Shown: positions 41,644 through 49,455 of the stretch, in pieces
Layout of the letters: every line of letters starts with the position of its first letter
How positions within the stretch are numbered: position 1 is the stretch's first letter
NCBI GenBank assembly: GCA_027587225.1
Contig: JAPDDQ010000032.1
Span: 1 to 64,000 of the forward strand
Reading direction: 5' to 3'
Source: Solirubrobacter taibaiensis
GTDB taxonomy: Bacteria; Actinomycetota; Thermoleophilia; Solirubrobacterales; Solirubrobacteraceae
DNA: 64,000 nucleotides
The notes under the pieces: generated by a model
Database searches by the model: none
What the model saw: only the letters and a program-made list of their open reading frames with translations
What the model was told of the DNA's origin: nothing
Program-made: the position numbers and the translations under genes

Positions 41644-43757
41644 TCGATCGGCATCGTCGTGCGGTGCGTGGTGCCGTCGGTGAAGCGCGCGGTGACGGTG
41701 ATCGAGCCGGCGAAGAACTCGCCGTCGTAGACGACGAGGAACGCGCGGCCCGGCCCGGCCGGACGGAGCGTGCGCACGTCGCGCGGGGTCTCGATCGTGA
41801 TCTCGCGCACGTCGCGATGCGCCGTGCCGGAGATGATCGTCCGCCCCGGCAGCGTGCGGCGCACGCGGGCGCTGACCGGATCGGCCTCGCCGGGCACGCT
41901 GGTGCGGCCGAAGAGCAGCGGCTGCGCACGCGTCGGAGCGGTCTGCGCGCACGATCCGCCCTCCTGCACCGGATACGGCGCGAACCGGTTCCAGCGCGGG
42001 TCGAGGGTGCCGACGGCGCCGCCGACCACCCGGCCCGCGTAGGTGCACGCCTGGCCGTCGGCGGTGCGCCATTCGAGCAATCCGTACGGCGCGGCGCCGT
42101 CCGGGTCCGGAGCCCGCGCCGCGACGCGCTCCGAGCCGGGCACGACCGCGAACCGCGGGATGGAGCGTCGGTCGGAGAAGGACACCTCACGCGCCGTGAG
42201 CTCCGGGGCGAGCAGGATCAGGAACGGGCCGCGGGGCAGGTCGCGCCGCCCCGCCGGAGTGGTGAGCGCGACGCGCCCGTCCCCGACGCCCCAGGCCACG
42301 GTCCGTTGCCGCCGTGGCGCGTACGCTCGCGCGTCGTCGACGAACGTGTCGACGCGGCTGATCGGCGTGCGGCCACAGGCGGCTTGTTCGAACGGTGGGC
42401 CGACGAAGCGCCCGGCCTCGACTCGTCCCAGCTGCGCACAGCTCAGCTGCCGGCCGTTGTGCCGCAGGCGCGCGTCGAACGTGCGCACGGCCCAGTCCGG
42501 GCCGCCCGCGGGATCGCCGACGCGGGTGGCGATCCGCACGGTCCGCCGCTCCGGCACCAGCCACGACGAGGATCGGCGGCGCGGACGCAGCGCGGCCGGG
42601 ACGGGCACCGGCTCACGCACCTCCGCCGCGCGCCGCGAACCGTCTGCCGCGCGCAGGTTCTGCGCTCCGACGAACTGGCGCGGCTCGCCGCCGCGCAGCG
42701 TCACCTCCACCTTCAGGTCAGCGGGGCGCGTGCCTGCGGGGAACACGGCCACGAAGCCCTTCGGGGAGAGCTCGACCGGCTTGCCGCCGATCGTGAGCCG
42801 CTCCACGTCGGCGCGCGTCGCGCCCCATACCACCGTGCGCGGGGCCGCGAAGCCCCAGGCGTAGGTCTGGCGCGGCTTGCGGATCTCCTCGGCCCGCGGC
42901 AGCGCCGCGACCTCGAAGAAGAACGCATCGTCATGCAGATCCCCGCAGACGGGATAGCTCATCCCGCCGGTGTCGACGTCGCGGCTGCGCTCGCGCTGCA
43001 CCTGCGCGCACGTCTGGCCCTTGCGGTCGCCGACGGCGCGCTCGTCGGCATTGACGGTCCACGCGCCTCGCACCGGGTCGGCCGCGCGCGGCCCGTCCAC
43101 CGCGGCGAGCGCGACCGTCCGATCACCCAGCCGGATCACCGGCGCAACGTCCTCCGGATAGCCGGCGAACACGGTGATGAACGTGCCTTCGGGCCCGAGC
43201 GCGAGCGTGCGCGTGTCGCCGCCGCCGTCGACGACGACGCGGTCGACACCGGCGCCGGCCACACCGCTCACCACGGTGCGCACGTCCGCGCGGCGCGGTG
43301 CGTCGAACACGCGCGCGCCGACCAGCACGGGCGCTTGCCCGCAGGTGTCGTAGCCCAGCTGGGGCAGTGTGCGGAACCGGTCGTCGAGGCCGACGATGCC
43401 GAGCCGGCCGTCCACGACCTGGCCGACCGCCGTGCACAGCTGGCCGGTGCGGCTGCGCGACACGCGCACGTCCCACGGTGGCCCGCCGGCGGGATCGGCG
43501 GCGTCGAGCCCCATCAGCCGTGCCGTTTCACGCAGCGGCGTGGATTCATCCGGCACGTCGCGCGCGTGCGCCCCCGGGATCGGCGAGCCCGTCAGCAGGT
43601 AGCTCGCCGTCGCCGTGGCGCCGGCCAGGAAGAGCGTCGCGAGCAGCGTGAGCACGAACGCTCGTGCACGGGGCACGCGCCGGCGCCGCTCGCGCGCGAT
43701 CGCACCGTCGAGCTCGGCGCCCAACGCGTCGAGGACGCGGAACCGGGGGTCGCTCAT
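41640..43757 (-). CDS. Large membrane protein with repeated Cys-containing modules, candidate anti-sigma factor
   Basis: 705 aa. A 30-residue cytoplasmic N-terminus, one transmembrane helix (about 31-54, AFVLTLLATLFLAGATATASYLL), then a long outside region. Three similar modules stand out: PPWDVRVSRSRTGQLCTAVGQVVDGRLG ... DTCGQAP; PDWAVRTFDARLRHNGRQLSCAQLGRVEAGRFVG ... AACGRTP; PYGLLEWRTADGQACTYAGRVVGGAVGTL ... GSCAQTA. Each has a cysteine pair and is followed by beta-strands. The ATG overlaps the ECF sigma stop (ATGA). The topology fits a sensor that holds the sigma factor, though no known anti-sigma zinc motif is seen. Confidence 0.7.
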   Translation of the reverse strand: MSDPRFRVLDALGAELDGAIARERRRRVPRARAFVLTLLATLFLAGATATASYLLTGSPIPGAHARDVPDESTPLRETARLMGLDAADPAGGPPWDVRVSRSRTGQLCTAVGQVVDGRLGIVGLDDRFRTLPQLGYDTCGQAPVLVGARVFDAPRRADVRTVVSGVAGAGVDRVVVDGGGDTRTLALGPEGTFITVFAGYPEDVAPVIRLGDRTVALAAVDGPRAADPVRGAWTVNADERAVGDRKGQTCAQVQRERSRDVDTGGMSYPVCGDLHDDAFFFEVAALPRAEEIRKPRQTYAWGFAAPRTVVWGATRADVERLTIGGKPVELSPKGFVAVFPAGTRPADLKVEVTLRGGEPRQFVGAQNLRAADGSRRAAEVREPVPVPAALRPRRRSSSWLVPERRTVRIATRVGDPAGGPDWAVRTFDARLRHNGRQLSCAQLGRVEAGRFVGPPFEQAACGRTPISRVDTFVDDARAYAPRRQRTVAWGVGDGRVALTTPAGRRDLPRGPFLILLAPELTAREVSFSDRRSIPRFAVVPGSERVAARAPDPDGAAPYGLLEWRTADGQACTYAGRVVGGAVGTLDPRWNRFAPYPVQEGGSCAQTAPTRAQPLLFGRTSVPGEADPVSARVRRTLPGRTIISGTAHRDVREITIETPRDVRTLRPAGPGRAFLVVYDGEFFAGSITVTARFTDGTTHRTTMPID

Positions 43758-44365
43758 GCGAGGCCTCCTTCGTGGCTGAGCACGCGACCGAGCGCGCGCA
43801 ACCCACGCGACACCCGGGCTCGGGCGGTGGGCTCGGAGACGCCGAGCCGGTGCGCGACCTCGTCGTAGGGCAACTCCTCGACCACGCGCAGGCGCAGCGC
43901 CTCGCGGTGATCGTCCGAGAGGTCCTCCAGGCCCGCACGGACGCGGTCGCGCACACCGGCCAGATCCGCCTCACGCTCGATCTGGTCGATGTCGTCGACC
44001 GTCAACTCCGGCACCTGCATGCCGAGCCGGGCGAGCGCGCGCCGCTCGGTCGCGCCGCGGCGGAAGAAGCGCGAAAGCCGGTGCTGGGCGATCCCGTACA
44101 GCCACGCCCGCGCGTCGTCGTCAGTGTCGCCGCGGAACCGTCGCCGCCCCGCGAACGCTTCCGCGAACGTCTCCGCGCACAGGTCCAGCGCCGCGTGCGG
44201 GTCGCACGTCCGACGCGCGAAGAAGATCAGCAGCCGCGGCGCCTCGGCTTCATAGAAGCGCGAGAAGGCCGCAGGCTCGCGCACGGAGCGGGCCAGCGCA
44301 CAGGTCGATCGACTCGTCACATCCACCAGTTGCCAGATCTCACGCGCCTGTGACGCAACTCCCAC
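43754..44365 (-). CDS. ECF RNA polymerase sigma factor
   Basis: 203 aa from GTG 44365. Region 2 is near residues 35-105 (FSRFYEAEAPRLLIFFARRTCDPHAALDLCAETFAEAFAGRRRFRG, AWLYGIAQHRLSRFFRR), region 4 near 135-195 (LEDLSDDHREALRLRVVEELPYDEVAHRLG, EPTARARVSRGLRALG). The first 15-20 residues are not conserved, so internal GTG codons at 44326 or 44320 may be the real start. It is translationally coupled to the large membrane protein downstream. The divergent RTX-like gene (44389) is a candidate target. Confidence 0.88.
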   Translation of the reverse strand: MGVASQAREIWQLVDVTSRSTCALARSVREPAAFSRFYEAEAPRLLIFFARRTCDPHAALDLCAETFAEAFAGRRRFRGDTDDDARAWLYGIAQHRLSRFFRRGATERRALARLGMQVPELTVDDIDQIEREADLAGVRDRVRAGLEDLSDDHREALRLRVVEELPYDEVAHRLGVSEPTARARVSRGLRALGRVLSHEGGLA

Positions 44366-44388
44366 CGAGCGGGGCCGTTGAATGGTGA

Positions 44389-45522
44389 GTGCGCGTCATC
44401 ACGCTCGTGATCCTGACGGTGTTCGCGGTCGCCGCGCCCGCCCGGGCGGCCACCGTGGACGTCGAGTTCCGCGGCGACCCACGGCGCGGGTCCGACGTGA
44501 TCGTCTTCAAGGCCGCCCCCGGCGAACGCAACGTCCTGACGTCCGAGCACGTCGGGCAGACCGTCACGCTGCGCGACGGCGGCGCGCCCATCACGGTGTT
44601 GGATAGCCGGTGCACCGCGGTGGAGGGCGGGGTGAGCTGCCCGTCGTGGCCGCTCGAGGCGGAACTGGGCGATCAGGACGACGTCTCGACCGTCGGCGGC
44701 ATCACCGATGGAGGCCCGGGCAACGACCGGCTGTCGGGTGGGGGGACGCTGATCGGCGGCCCCGGCGAGGACGTCCTGACCGGGATTGGACCGTTCGTCG
44801 ACGACGACGGCGCGACGCCCGCGCGTGACGTCTACACCGGCACCGGCCGGAGCGAGCTGTCCTACGGGACGCGCCGCACCGGTATCCGCATCGACCTGCG
44901 CATGGGACGCGCGGCCGAGGACACGGTCTCCGGCGTCCCGAACGTCGAGGGCGGCTACGGCGACGACGTGCTGATCGGCGACGACGGGCCCAACCACCTC
45001 AGCGGCAGTCGTGGCGGCGATCGCGTCGTCGGCCTCGGCGGCAACGACGACCTGGACGCGGGCTCATGTTGCCTGTACGGCTTCGGCGGCGGCGCCGAGA
45101 CGATCCTGGGCGGCGCCGGCGACGACGAGATCGACCCCACCGGCGGGCGCTCGGCGACCGTCCGCTGCGGGCCGGGCGCCGACGAGACGTCCACGGGCCC
45201 CGACCGGACGTTCCTCGCCGCGGACTGCGAGACCGTCGACACGGATGCCGGCGAGGGCCGCTTCGCGCCCGACCTGCGCAGCGCCACCGCGGCCTTCTTC
45301 ACGTTCCCGCGCTGCGGCTGCCACCGGCACACGTTCCGCGTCCTCGCGGGCGACGATCAGGTCGTGGCCCGCGCCTCGGGCCGCAACGGGGCGGTCAAGC
45401 TGCGCCTGAACGCGCTCGGCCGCCGGTTGCTGCGCAAGGACGGCCGGATCGCGGTCCGGATCACGTCCCGTGACGGCGACGTCGATGACGGCTTCAGGAC
45501 GGTGTTGAAGCTACGCCGCTAG
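44389..45522 (+). CDS. Secreted RTX-like calcium-binding repeat protein
   Basis: 377 aa. Signal peptide 1-21 (VITLVILTVFAVAAPARA-ATV). The central part (about 100-260) has glycine/aspartate-rich nonapeptide repeats related to GGxGxDxLx: GGPGNDRLSGGG, GGPGEDVLTGIG, GGYGDDVLIGDDGPNHLSG, GLGGNDDLDAG, GGAGDDEIDPTGG. They should bind calcium as a parallel beta-roll. The C-terminus is a small beta domain (KLRLNALGRRLLRKDGRIAVRITSRD) seen in other proteins of this kind. GTG start. It is divergent from the ECF sigma gene. Its role is probably structural or adhesive. Confidence 0.8.
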   Translation: MRVITLVILTVFAVAAPARAATVDVEFRGDPRRGSDVIVFKAAPGERNVLTSEHVGQTVTLRDGGAPITVLDSRCTAVEGGVSCPSWPLEAELGDQDDVSTVGGITDGGPGNDRLSGGGTLIGGPGEDVLTGIGPFVDDDGATPARDVYTGTGRSELSYGTRRTGIRIDLRMGRAAEDTVSGVPNVEGGYGDDVLIGDDGPNHLSGSRGGDRVVGLGGNDDLDAGSCCLYGFGGGAETILGGAGDDEIDPTGGRSATVRCGPGADETSTGPDRTFLAADCETVDTDAGEGRFAPDLRSATAAFFTFPRCGCHRHTFRVLAGDDQVVARASGRNGAVKLRLNALGRRLLRKDGRIAVRITSRDGDVDDGFRTVLKLRR

Positions 45523-46677
45523 ACCGCTCTGGATCGCGCGATCCACCGCTTCGGGCGAGAGGATGTGCTCGATCACCATGATCCCGGCGCCGACCGCTCC
45601 GGCCCGGTCGCCGAGGCGCGACGGCACGATCCGCAGGTCGCCGGTCGCCAGCGGGAGTGAGCGCTGGAAGATGACCTCGCGCACGCCCGCCAGCAGCTGC
45701 TGGTGAGCGATGGCGATGTCGCCGCCGATCACGATCGCGCCCGGGTTGAAGAAGTTCACGCACCCCGCGAGCACCTCACCGAGGCAGCGGCCCGCGTCGC
45801 GCACGGCCTGGATGGCCTGCGGCTCGCCGGCGCGCACGAGCTCGACGACCTCCCGGGAAGAGTGGGCGGGCAGCCCGAGCTTCGTCAGCTTGGTGGCGAG
45901 CGCGCGGCCGCCCGCGACGGCCTCCAGGCAGCCGGAGTTGCCGCAGCGGCAGATGACGTCGTCGTGGCCGGAGAGCCGGACGTGGCCGACGTCGCCCGCG
46001 GCGCCCTGCGACCCGCGGTGGATCCGACCCCCGGACACGATCCCGCAGCCGATGCCGGTGCCGATCTTCACGTACAGCAGGTGCTCGCTGTGACGCCAGT
46101 GCGTCCAGTGCTCGCCGAGCGCCATGATGTTCACGTCGTTGTCGACGAGCACGGGCCCGTCGTAATGCTGCGCGAACCAGCCCGGGATCGAGAAGCCGTC
46201 CCAGCCGGGCATGATGGGCGGCGCGACCGGCTCACCGCGCGAGAACGCGACCGGGCCGGGGACACCGACGCCGATGCCACGGACATCGACCGCGCGGCGC
46301 CCGATCTCGTCGAGCAGTGCCGTGAAGCACTCGTGCACGGCGGCGAGCACCACTTCGGGACCCTGGCCGATCTCCAGGTCGAAGGTCGTCTCGGCGAGCG
46401 TCGCGCCCGCGAGGTCGGACACGACCAGCCGCGAGTGGGTGGCGCCGAGGTCCGCGACCAGGACGACGCCCGCGCCCTGGTTGAACATCAGCACCGTCGG
46501 CGGGCGTCCGCCGGTCGAGGTGGTGCCTCCCGCTTCGTAGACCAGCTCGTGCGCGCGCAGCGCGTCGAGCCGCTGCGCGACCGTCGAGCGCGCCAACCCG
46601 GTTTGGCGTACCAGGTCGGCACGCGTCACCGCCTCGCCGCTCCGGATCAGCCGCAGCAGTGAACCCGCGCCCGTCAA
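45511..46677 (-). CDS. ROK-family transcriptional regulator 1
   Basis: 388 aa. An N-terminal winged helix-turn-helix (about 1-60: LLRLIRSGEAVTRADLVRQTGLARSTVAQRLDALRAHELV) is joined to a ROK sugar-kinase domain. The ROK zinc motif CRCGNSGCLEAVAGG and the catalytic-Asp region VDNDVNIMALGEHWTHW are intact, as is the phosphate loop VKIGTGIGCGIVSGG. The TTG at 46677 is chosen by alignment with paralogue 3; it overlaps the stop of a 10-codon reading frame (TTGA) whose ATG sits where the paralogues start, so a one-base frameshift near the start is possible. It probably senses the sugar handled by the nearby operon. Confidence 0.85.
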   Translation of the reverse strand: MTGAGSLLRLIRSGEAVTRADLVRQTGLARSTVAQRLDALRAHELVYEAGGTTSTGGRPPTVLMFNQGAGVVLVADLGATHSRLVVSDLAGATLAETTFDLEIGQGPEVVLAAVHECFTALLDEIGRRAVDVRGIGVGVPGPVAFSRGEPVAPPIMPGWDGFSIPGWFAQHYDGPVLVDNDVNIMALGEHWTHWRHSEHLLYVKIGTGIGCGIVSGGRIHRGSQGAAGDVGHVRLSGHDDVICRCGNSGCLEAVAGGRALATKLTKLGLPAHSSREVVELVRAGEPQAIQAVRDAGRCLGEVLAGCVNFFNPGAIVIGGDIAIAHQQLLAGVREVIFQRSLPLATGDLRIVPSRLGDRAGAVGAGIMVIEHILSPEAVDRAIQSGLAA

Positions 46678-46706
46678 ACCCCCAACCCCTTTAACGCTTC
46701 CGCCAT
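46674..46706 (-). CDS. 10-codon upstream frame coupled to ROK regulator 1
   Basis: ATG 46706 encodes MAEALKGLGV and stops at TGA 46674-46676, overlapping the ROK1 TTG start by four bases. It begins six bases after the TTAACT motif, the same place where the two paralogues start translation. It is either a leaderless coupling peptide or the true N-terminus of ROK1 separated by a missing base in the G-runs at 46679-46689. Confidence 0.45.
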   Translation of the reverse strand: MAEALKGLGV

Positions 46707-46724
46707 TCCGGCAGTTAACCAGAG
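46707..46724 (-). promoter_or_regulatory. Conserved CTCTGGTTAACT box upstream of ROK1
   Basis: The minus strand reads CTCTGGTTAACT six bases before ATG 46706. The same box precedes the other two ROK genes. Its core GTTAAC is a palindrome. Candidate common operator or atypical -10 element. Confidence 0.5.
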
Positions 46725-46810
46725 CGGTACGCGGAATGCGCACCGTTTTGGACCAAAGTCCGCCCGTATTCGACACGCGGGCCAGCTGCTTTGTGCACCT
46801 ACCGATGAAA

Positions 46811-48046
46811 TCAAGCCGGCGTGACCGTGCGCGCGCGCCCATTCGGGGCAGGCGATTCGTTCTGTACCGCACGATCGATGACCGCCGGGTCGAGCACGTG
46901 CTCGACCACCATGATCGCCGCGCCGACCACGCCCGCGCGGTCGCCGAGTTGTGAGTGTCCGAGCCGCAGGTCCCGCGTGGCCATCGGCAGCGAACGCCCG
47001 AAGGACATCTCCCGCATGCCCGCGAGCAACTGCTGGTGGACCTCGGACAGGTCGCCGCCGATGATCACGGCACCCGGGTTGAAGAAGTTGATGCACTCGG
47101 CGAGCACCTCGCCGATCGAGCGGCCGGCGTCGCGCACGGCCTGCGCGGCCTCCGGATGGCCCGCACGCACGAGGGAAACGACGTCGCGCGTGTTGTTCGC
47201 CTCGAGCCCCGCCTTGGTGAGGCGCATGGCGAGCGCGCGACCGCCCGCGACGGCCTCCAGGCAGCCCGTGTTGCCGCAGCGGCACACGACGTCCTGGTGC
47301 CCCGCGAGCCGGACATGCCCGATGTCCCCCGCCGCGCCCTGGGCGCCGCGGTGGATGCGGTTGCCGGAGATGATCCCGCAGCCGATGCCGGTGCCGACCT
47401 TCACGTACAGCAGGTGCTCGCAGCCGCGCCAGTGCGTGTGGTGCTCGCCCAGCGCCATGATGTTCACGTCGTTGTCGACGAGCACGGGCACGTCGTAGTG
47501 CTTGGAGAACCAGTCGGGGATGGAGAAGCCGTCCCAGCCGGGCATCATCGGCGGCGCGACGGCCTCGCCGCGGGAGAACGCGACCGGGGCGGGGATGCCG
47601 ACGCCGATGCCGCGGACGTCTTCACGCGTGCGATCGATCTCGCGCAGCAGGTCGTCGAAGCGTTCGTTGACCCAATAGAGAATTTGCTCCGGGAGGCGAG
47701 CGATGTCGGTCTCGTAGCCCTGCTCGGCGAGCGGGTCGCCCGCGAGATCGGTCACGGCGATACGGGCGTGGGTCGCGCCCAAGGCGGCGACGAGCACGAC
47801 GCCGGCCGCTCGGTTGAAGGCGAGCACCGTCGGCGGCCGGCCGCCCGTGGAGGCGGTCCCGCCCGCCTCGTACACGAACCGGTGCGCCATCAGTGCTTCT
47901 ACGCGCTGCGCCACGGTCGACCGGGCCAGCCCGGTGCGCCGTGCGATGTCCGCGCGTGTGACCGCCTCCCCGTCCCGGATCAGCCCCAGCACACGCCCGG
48001 CTCCCACCGGTGTGCCGGGGCTTTGACTCTCTCCTGCGGTCAACAT
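46811..48046 (-). CDS. ROK-family transcriptional regulator 2
   Basis: 411 aa, close paralogue of ROK1. Helix-turn-helix at about 20-75 (VLGLIRDGEAVTRADIARRTGLARSTVAQRVEALMAHRFV), then the ROK kinase-like domain with VDNDVNIMALGEHHTHW, KVGTGIGCGIISGN and the zinc motif CRCGNTGCLEAVAGG. The sugar-binding loop MPGWDGFSIPDWFSKHYD is present. It has a longer N-terminus than its paralogues and a C-terminal extension (SPAPNGRARTVTPA). ATG 48046 lies seven bases from the TTAACT box. Likely a sugar-responsive repressor of its own gene and the divergent catabolic operon. Confidence 0.88.
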   Translation of the reverse strand: MLTAGESQSPGTPVGAGRVLGLIRDGEAVTRADIARRTGLARSTVAQRVEALMAHRFVYEAGGTASTGGRPPTVLAFNRAAGVVLVAALGATHARIAVTDLAGDPLAEQGYETDIARLPEQILYWVNERFDDLLREIDRTREDVRGIGVGIPAPVAFSRGEAVAPPMMPGWDGFSIPDWFSKHYDVPVLVDNDVNIMALGEHHTHWRGCEHLLYVKVGTGIGCGIISGNRIHRGAQGAAGDIGHVRLAGHQDVVCRCGNTGCLEAVAGGRALAMRLTKAGLEANNTRDVVSLVRAGHPEAAQAVRDAGRSIGEVLAECINFFNPGAVIIGGDLSEVHQQLLAGMREMSFGRSLPMATRDLRLGHSQLGDRAGVVGAAIMVVEHVLDPAVIDRAVQNESPAPNGRARTVTPA

Positions 48047-48074
48047 GGTCGCGAGTTAACCAGAGTCGCGACTC
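48047..48074 (-). promoter_or_regulatory. TTAACT box and adjoining 12-bp palindrome upstream of ROK2
   Basis: The minus-strand sequence CTCTGGTTAACT ends seven bases before ATG 48046; directly upstream lies the perfect palindrome GAGTCGCGACTC (48063-48074). GTCGCGA also recurs between box and start. Likely regulator-binding region. Confidence 0.5.
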
Positions 48075-48176
48075 AAAATCGACACAACCCTTGAGCAAGC
48101 CAGGTCGAAGAGTGGCGATTGTCGAACTTAGTTTGCGATCTTTTGCCTGATACGAAGGGGAAAGAGCGGGGTGAAA

Positions 48177-48225
48177 GACTCGTGAGCGGAGGTTTTGCGG
48201 CGAGGTTTCTGTGCTGACACGAGTC
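48177..48225. repeat. 8-bp inverted repeat at the 3' end of ROK3
   Basis: GACTCGTG (48177-48184) and CACGAGTC (48218-48225) with a 33-base spacer, overlapping the ROK3 stop. A weak terminator-like stem in the 177-bp gap between ROK3 and ROK2; the rest of that gap is AT-richer than its surroundings and shows no gene. Confidence 0.3.
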
Positions 48226-49318
48226 AGTGCCCGTTCGCGGTCCGATCGACGTACGCCTCGGCGAGGACGTGCTCGATCGCCATCACCGCCGCGCCCAGCG
48301 TCCCCGCGTCGGCGGCCAGATGCGCCGGGCTCACGATCAGATCGCGCGTCGCCATCGGCAGCGAGCGGGCAAAGGCCGTCTCCCGCAGCCCGGCCAGCAG
48401 GTGATGCGACGCCTCAGCGAGCTCGCCCCCGAGCACGATCGCGCCGGGGTTGTAGAAGTTCACACACTCGGCGAGCACCTCGCCGATCGCGCGCCCGGCC
48501 GTCCGCACGGCCTGGACGGCCGGCCCGACCCCGTTGCGGGCCAGCGCGGCGACGTCCGCCGCCGAGTCGGCGCGCAGTCCTTGAGCCGTGAGCTGTTCGG
48601 CCAGCGCCCGCCCGCCGACGGCGGCTTCCAGGCAGCCGGTGTTCCCGCACGGGCACAGCACGTCCTCGTACCCGCGCACGCGGATATGGCCGAGTCCGCC
48701 GGCGGCGCCGCGGGCGCCGCGGTGGACCTTGCCGTGGGAGACGATGCCGCATTCGATGCTCGCGCCGACGAATACGTAGAGCAGGTGATCGACCTCGCGC
48801 CAGTGGGTCCACTGCTCGGCGAGGGCGAGCAGGTTCACGTGCCGGTCGACGAGCACTGGTCCGTCGCCGGCGAACGGCGTCGCGGGATGCGCGGGGGGCT
48901 CGTCGACACCGACACCGACCGCCCACACCCGCTCCGGTGCGACGCCTGCGAGCGCGAGCGCCTCGAGTGCTGCTGCGCGCACGACCGCGTCGGACGCCGC
49001 GTCCGGATCCAGCTCGACCGTATGCTCGATCAGGGGCTTCGCGTCGAGGTCGCAGACCGCGACCCGGCAGAAGTCCGAGTACACAGAAGTCGCGAGAACG
49101 ACTCCCGCTGTAGGGTTGAAGATGAGTGTGGCCGGAGGGCGGCCGCCGGTCGACGCGCCGTGGGTCTCGGTCACGAGGCCGAGGACCAGTAGGGCGTGGA
49201 CCCGTTCGGCCAGCGTGGAGCGGGAAAGCCCGGTGGTCAGCGCCAACTGGGTCCGCGTCGTGGCGCCACCGCGAATCAATCGCAGTACGGCGCCTGCGCC
49301 CGTAGAGGCCTCGACCAT
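48224..49318 (-). CDS. ROK-family transcriptional regulator 3 (degenerate kinase domain)
   Basis: 364 aa, third paralogue. Helix-turn-helix at about 8-55 (VLRLIRGGATTRTQLALTTGLSRSTLAERVHALLVLGLV). The zinc motif CPCGNTGCLEAAVGG is kept. The catalytic NDVN motif of the other two is changed to RHVN (residues 159-162), the GTGIGCGI phosphate loop to GASIECGI, and the sugar loop MPGWDGFSIP is missing. It therefore cannot be a kinase and may sense a different ligand or none. ATG 49318 lies seven bases from a TTAACT box and the gene is divergent from the sugar operon, so it is best placed to control it. Confidence 0.88.
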   Translation of the reverse strand: MVEASTGAGAVLRLIRGGATTRTQLALTTGLSRSTLAERVHALLVLGLVTETHGASTGGRPPATLIFNPTAGVVLATSVYSDFCRVAVCDLDAKPLIEHTVELDPDAASDAVVRAAALEALALAGVAPERVWAVGVGVDEPPAHPATPFAGDGPVLVDRHVNLLALAEQWTHWREVDHLLYVFVGASIECGIVSHGKVHRGARGAAGGLGHIRVRGYEDVLCPCGNTGCLEAAVGGRALAEQLTAQGLRADSAADVAALARNGVGPAVQAVRTAGRAIGEVLAECVNFYNPGAIVLGGELAEASHHLLAGLRETAFARSLPMATRDLIVSPAHLAADAGTLGAAVMAIEHVLAEAYVDRTANGH

Positions 49319-49338
49319 GTCCGCGAGTTAATCAGACT
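49319..49338 (-). promoter_or_regulatory. TTAACT box upstream of ROK3
   Basis: The minus strand reads AGTCTGATTAACTCGCGGAC directly before ATG 49318, aligning with the ROK2 upstream sequence (TTAACTCGCG with identical seven-base spacing). Part of the shared upstream box. Confidence 0.5.
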
Positions 49339-49418
49339 TGCGTCGGTTACGAGCGGAAGTCCTTACGTTGAGTTCGTGTTTACTCGTGCTCCTCGGACAG
49401 AAACCGTCAGCCTTTTGC

Positions 49419-49447
49419 TTGACATTCGGGCTAAGCCGAACTAGCGT
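49419..49447 (+). promoter_or_regulatory. Promoter of the sugar operon with palindromic spacer
   Basis: -35 TTGACA (49419-49424), 17-base spacer and -10 TAGCGT (49442-49447). The spacer contains GGCTAAGCC flanked by TTC/GAA, a palindrome placed exactly between the two boxes, so a bound repressor would block RNA polymerase. The predicted start of transcription falls at or within a few bases of ATG 49456, implying a leaderless mRNA. Confidence 0.7.
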
Positions 49448-49455
49448 GCGCCTCC

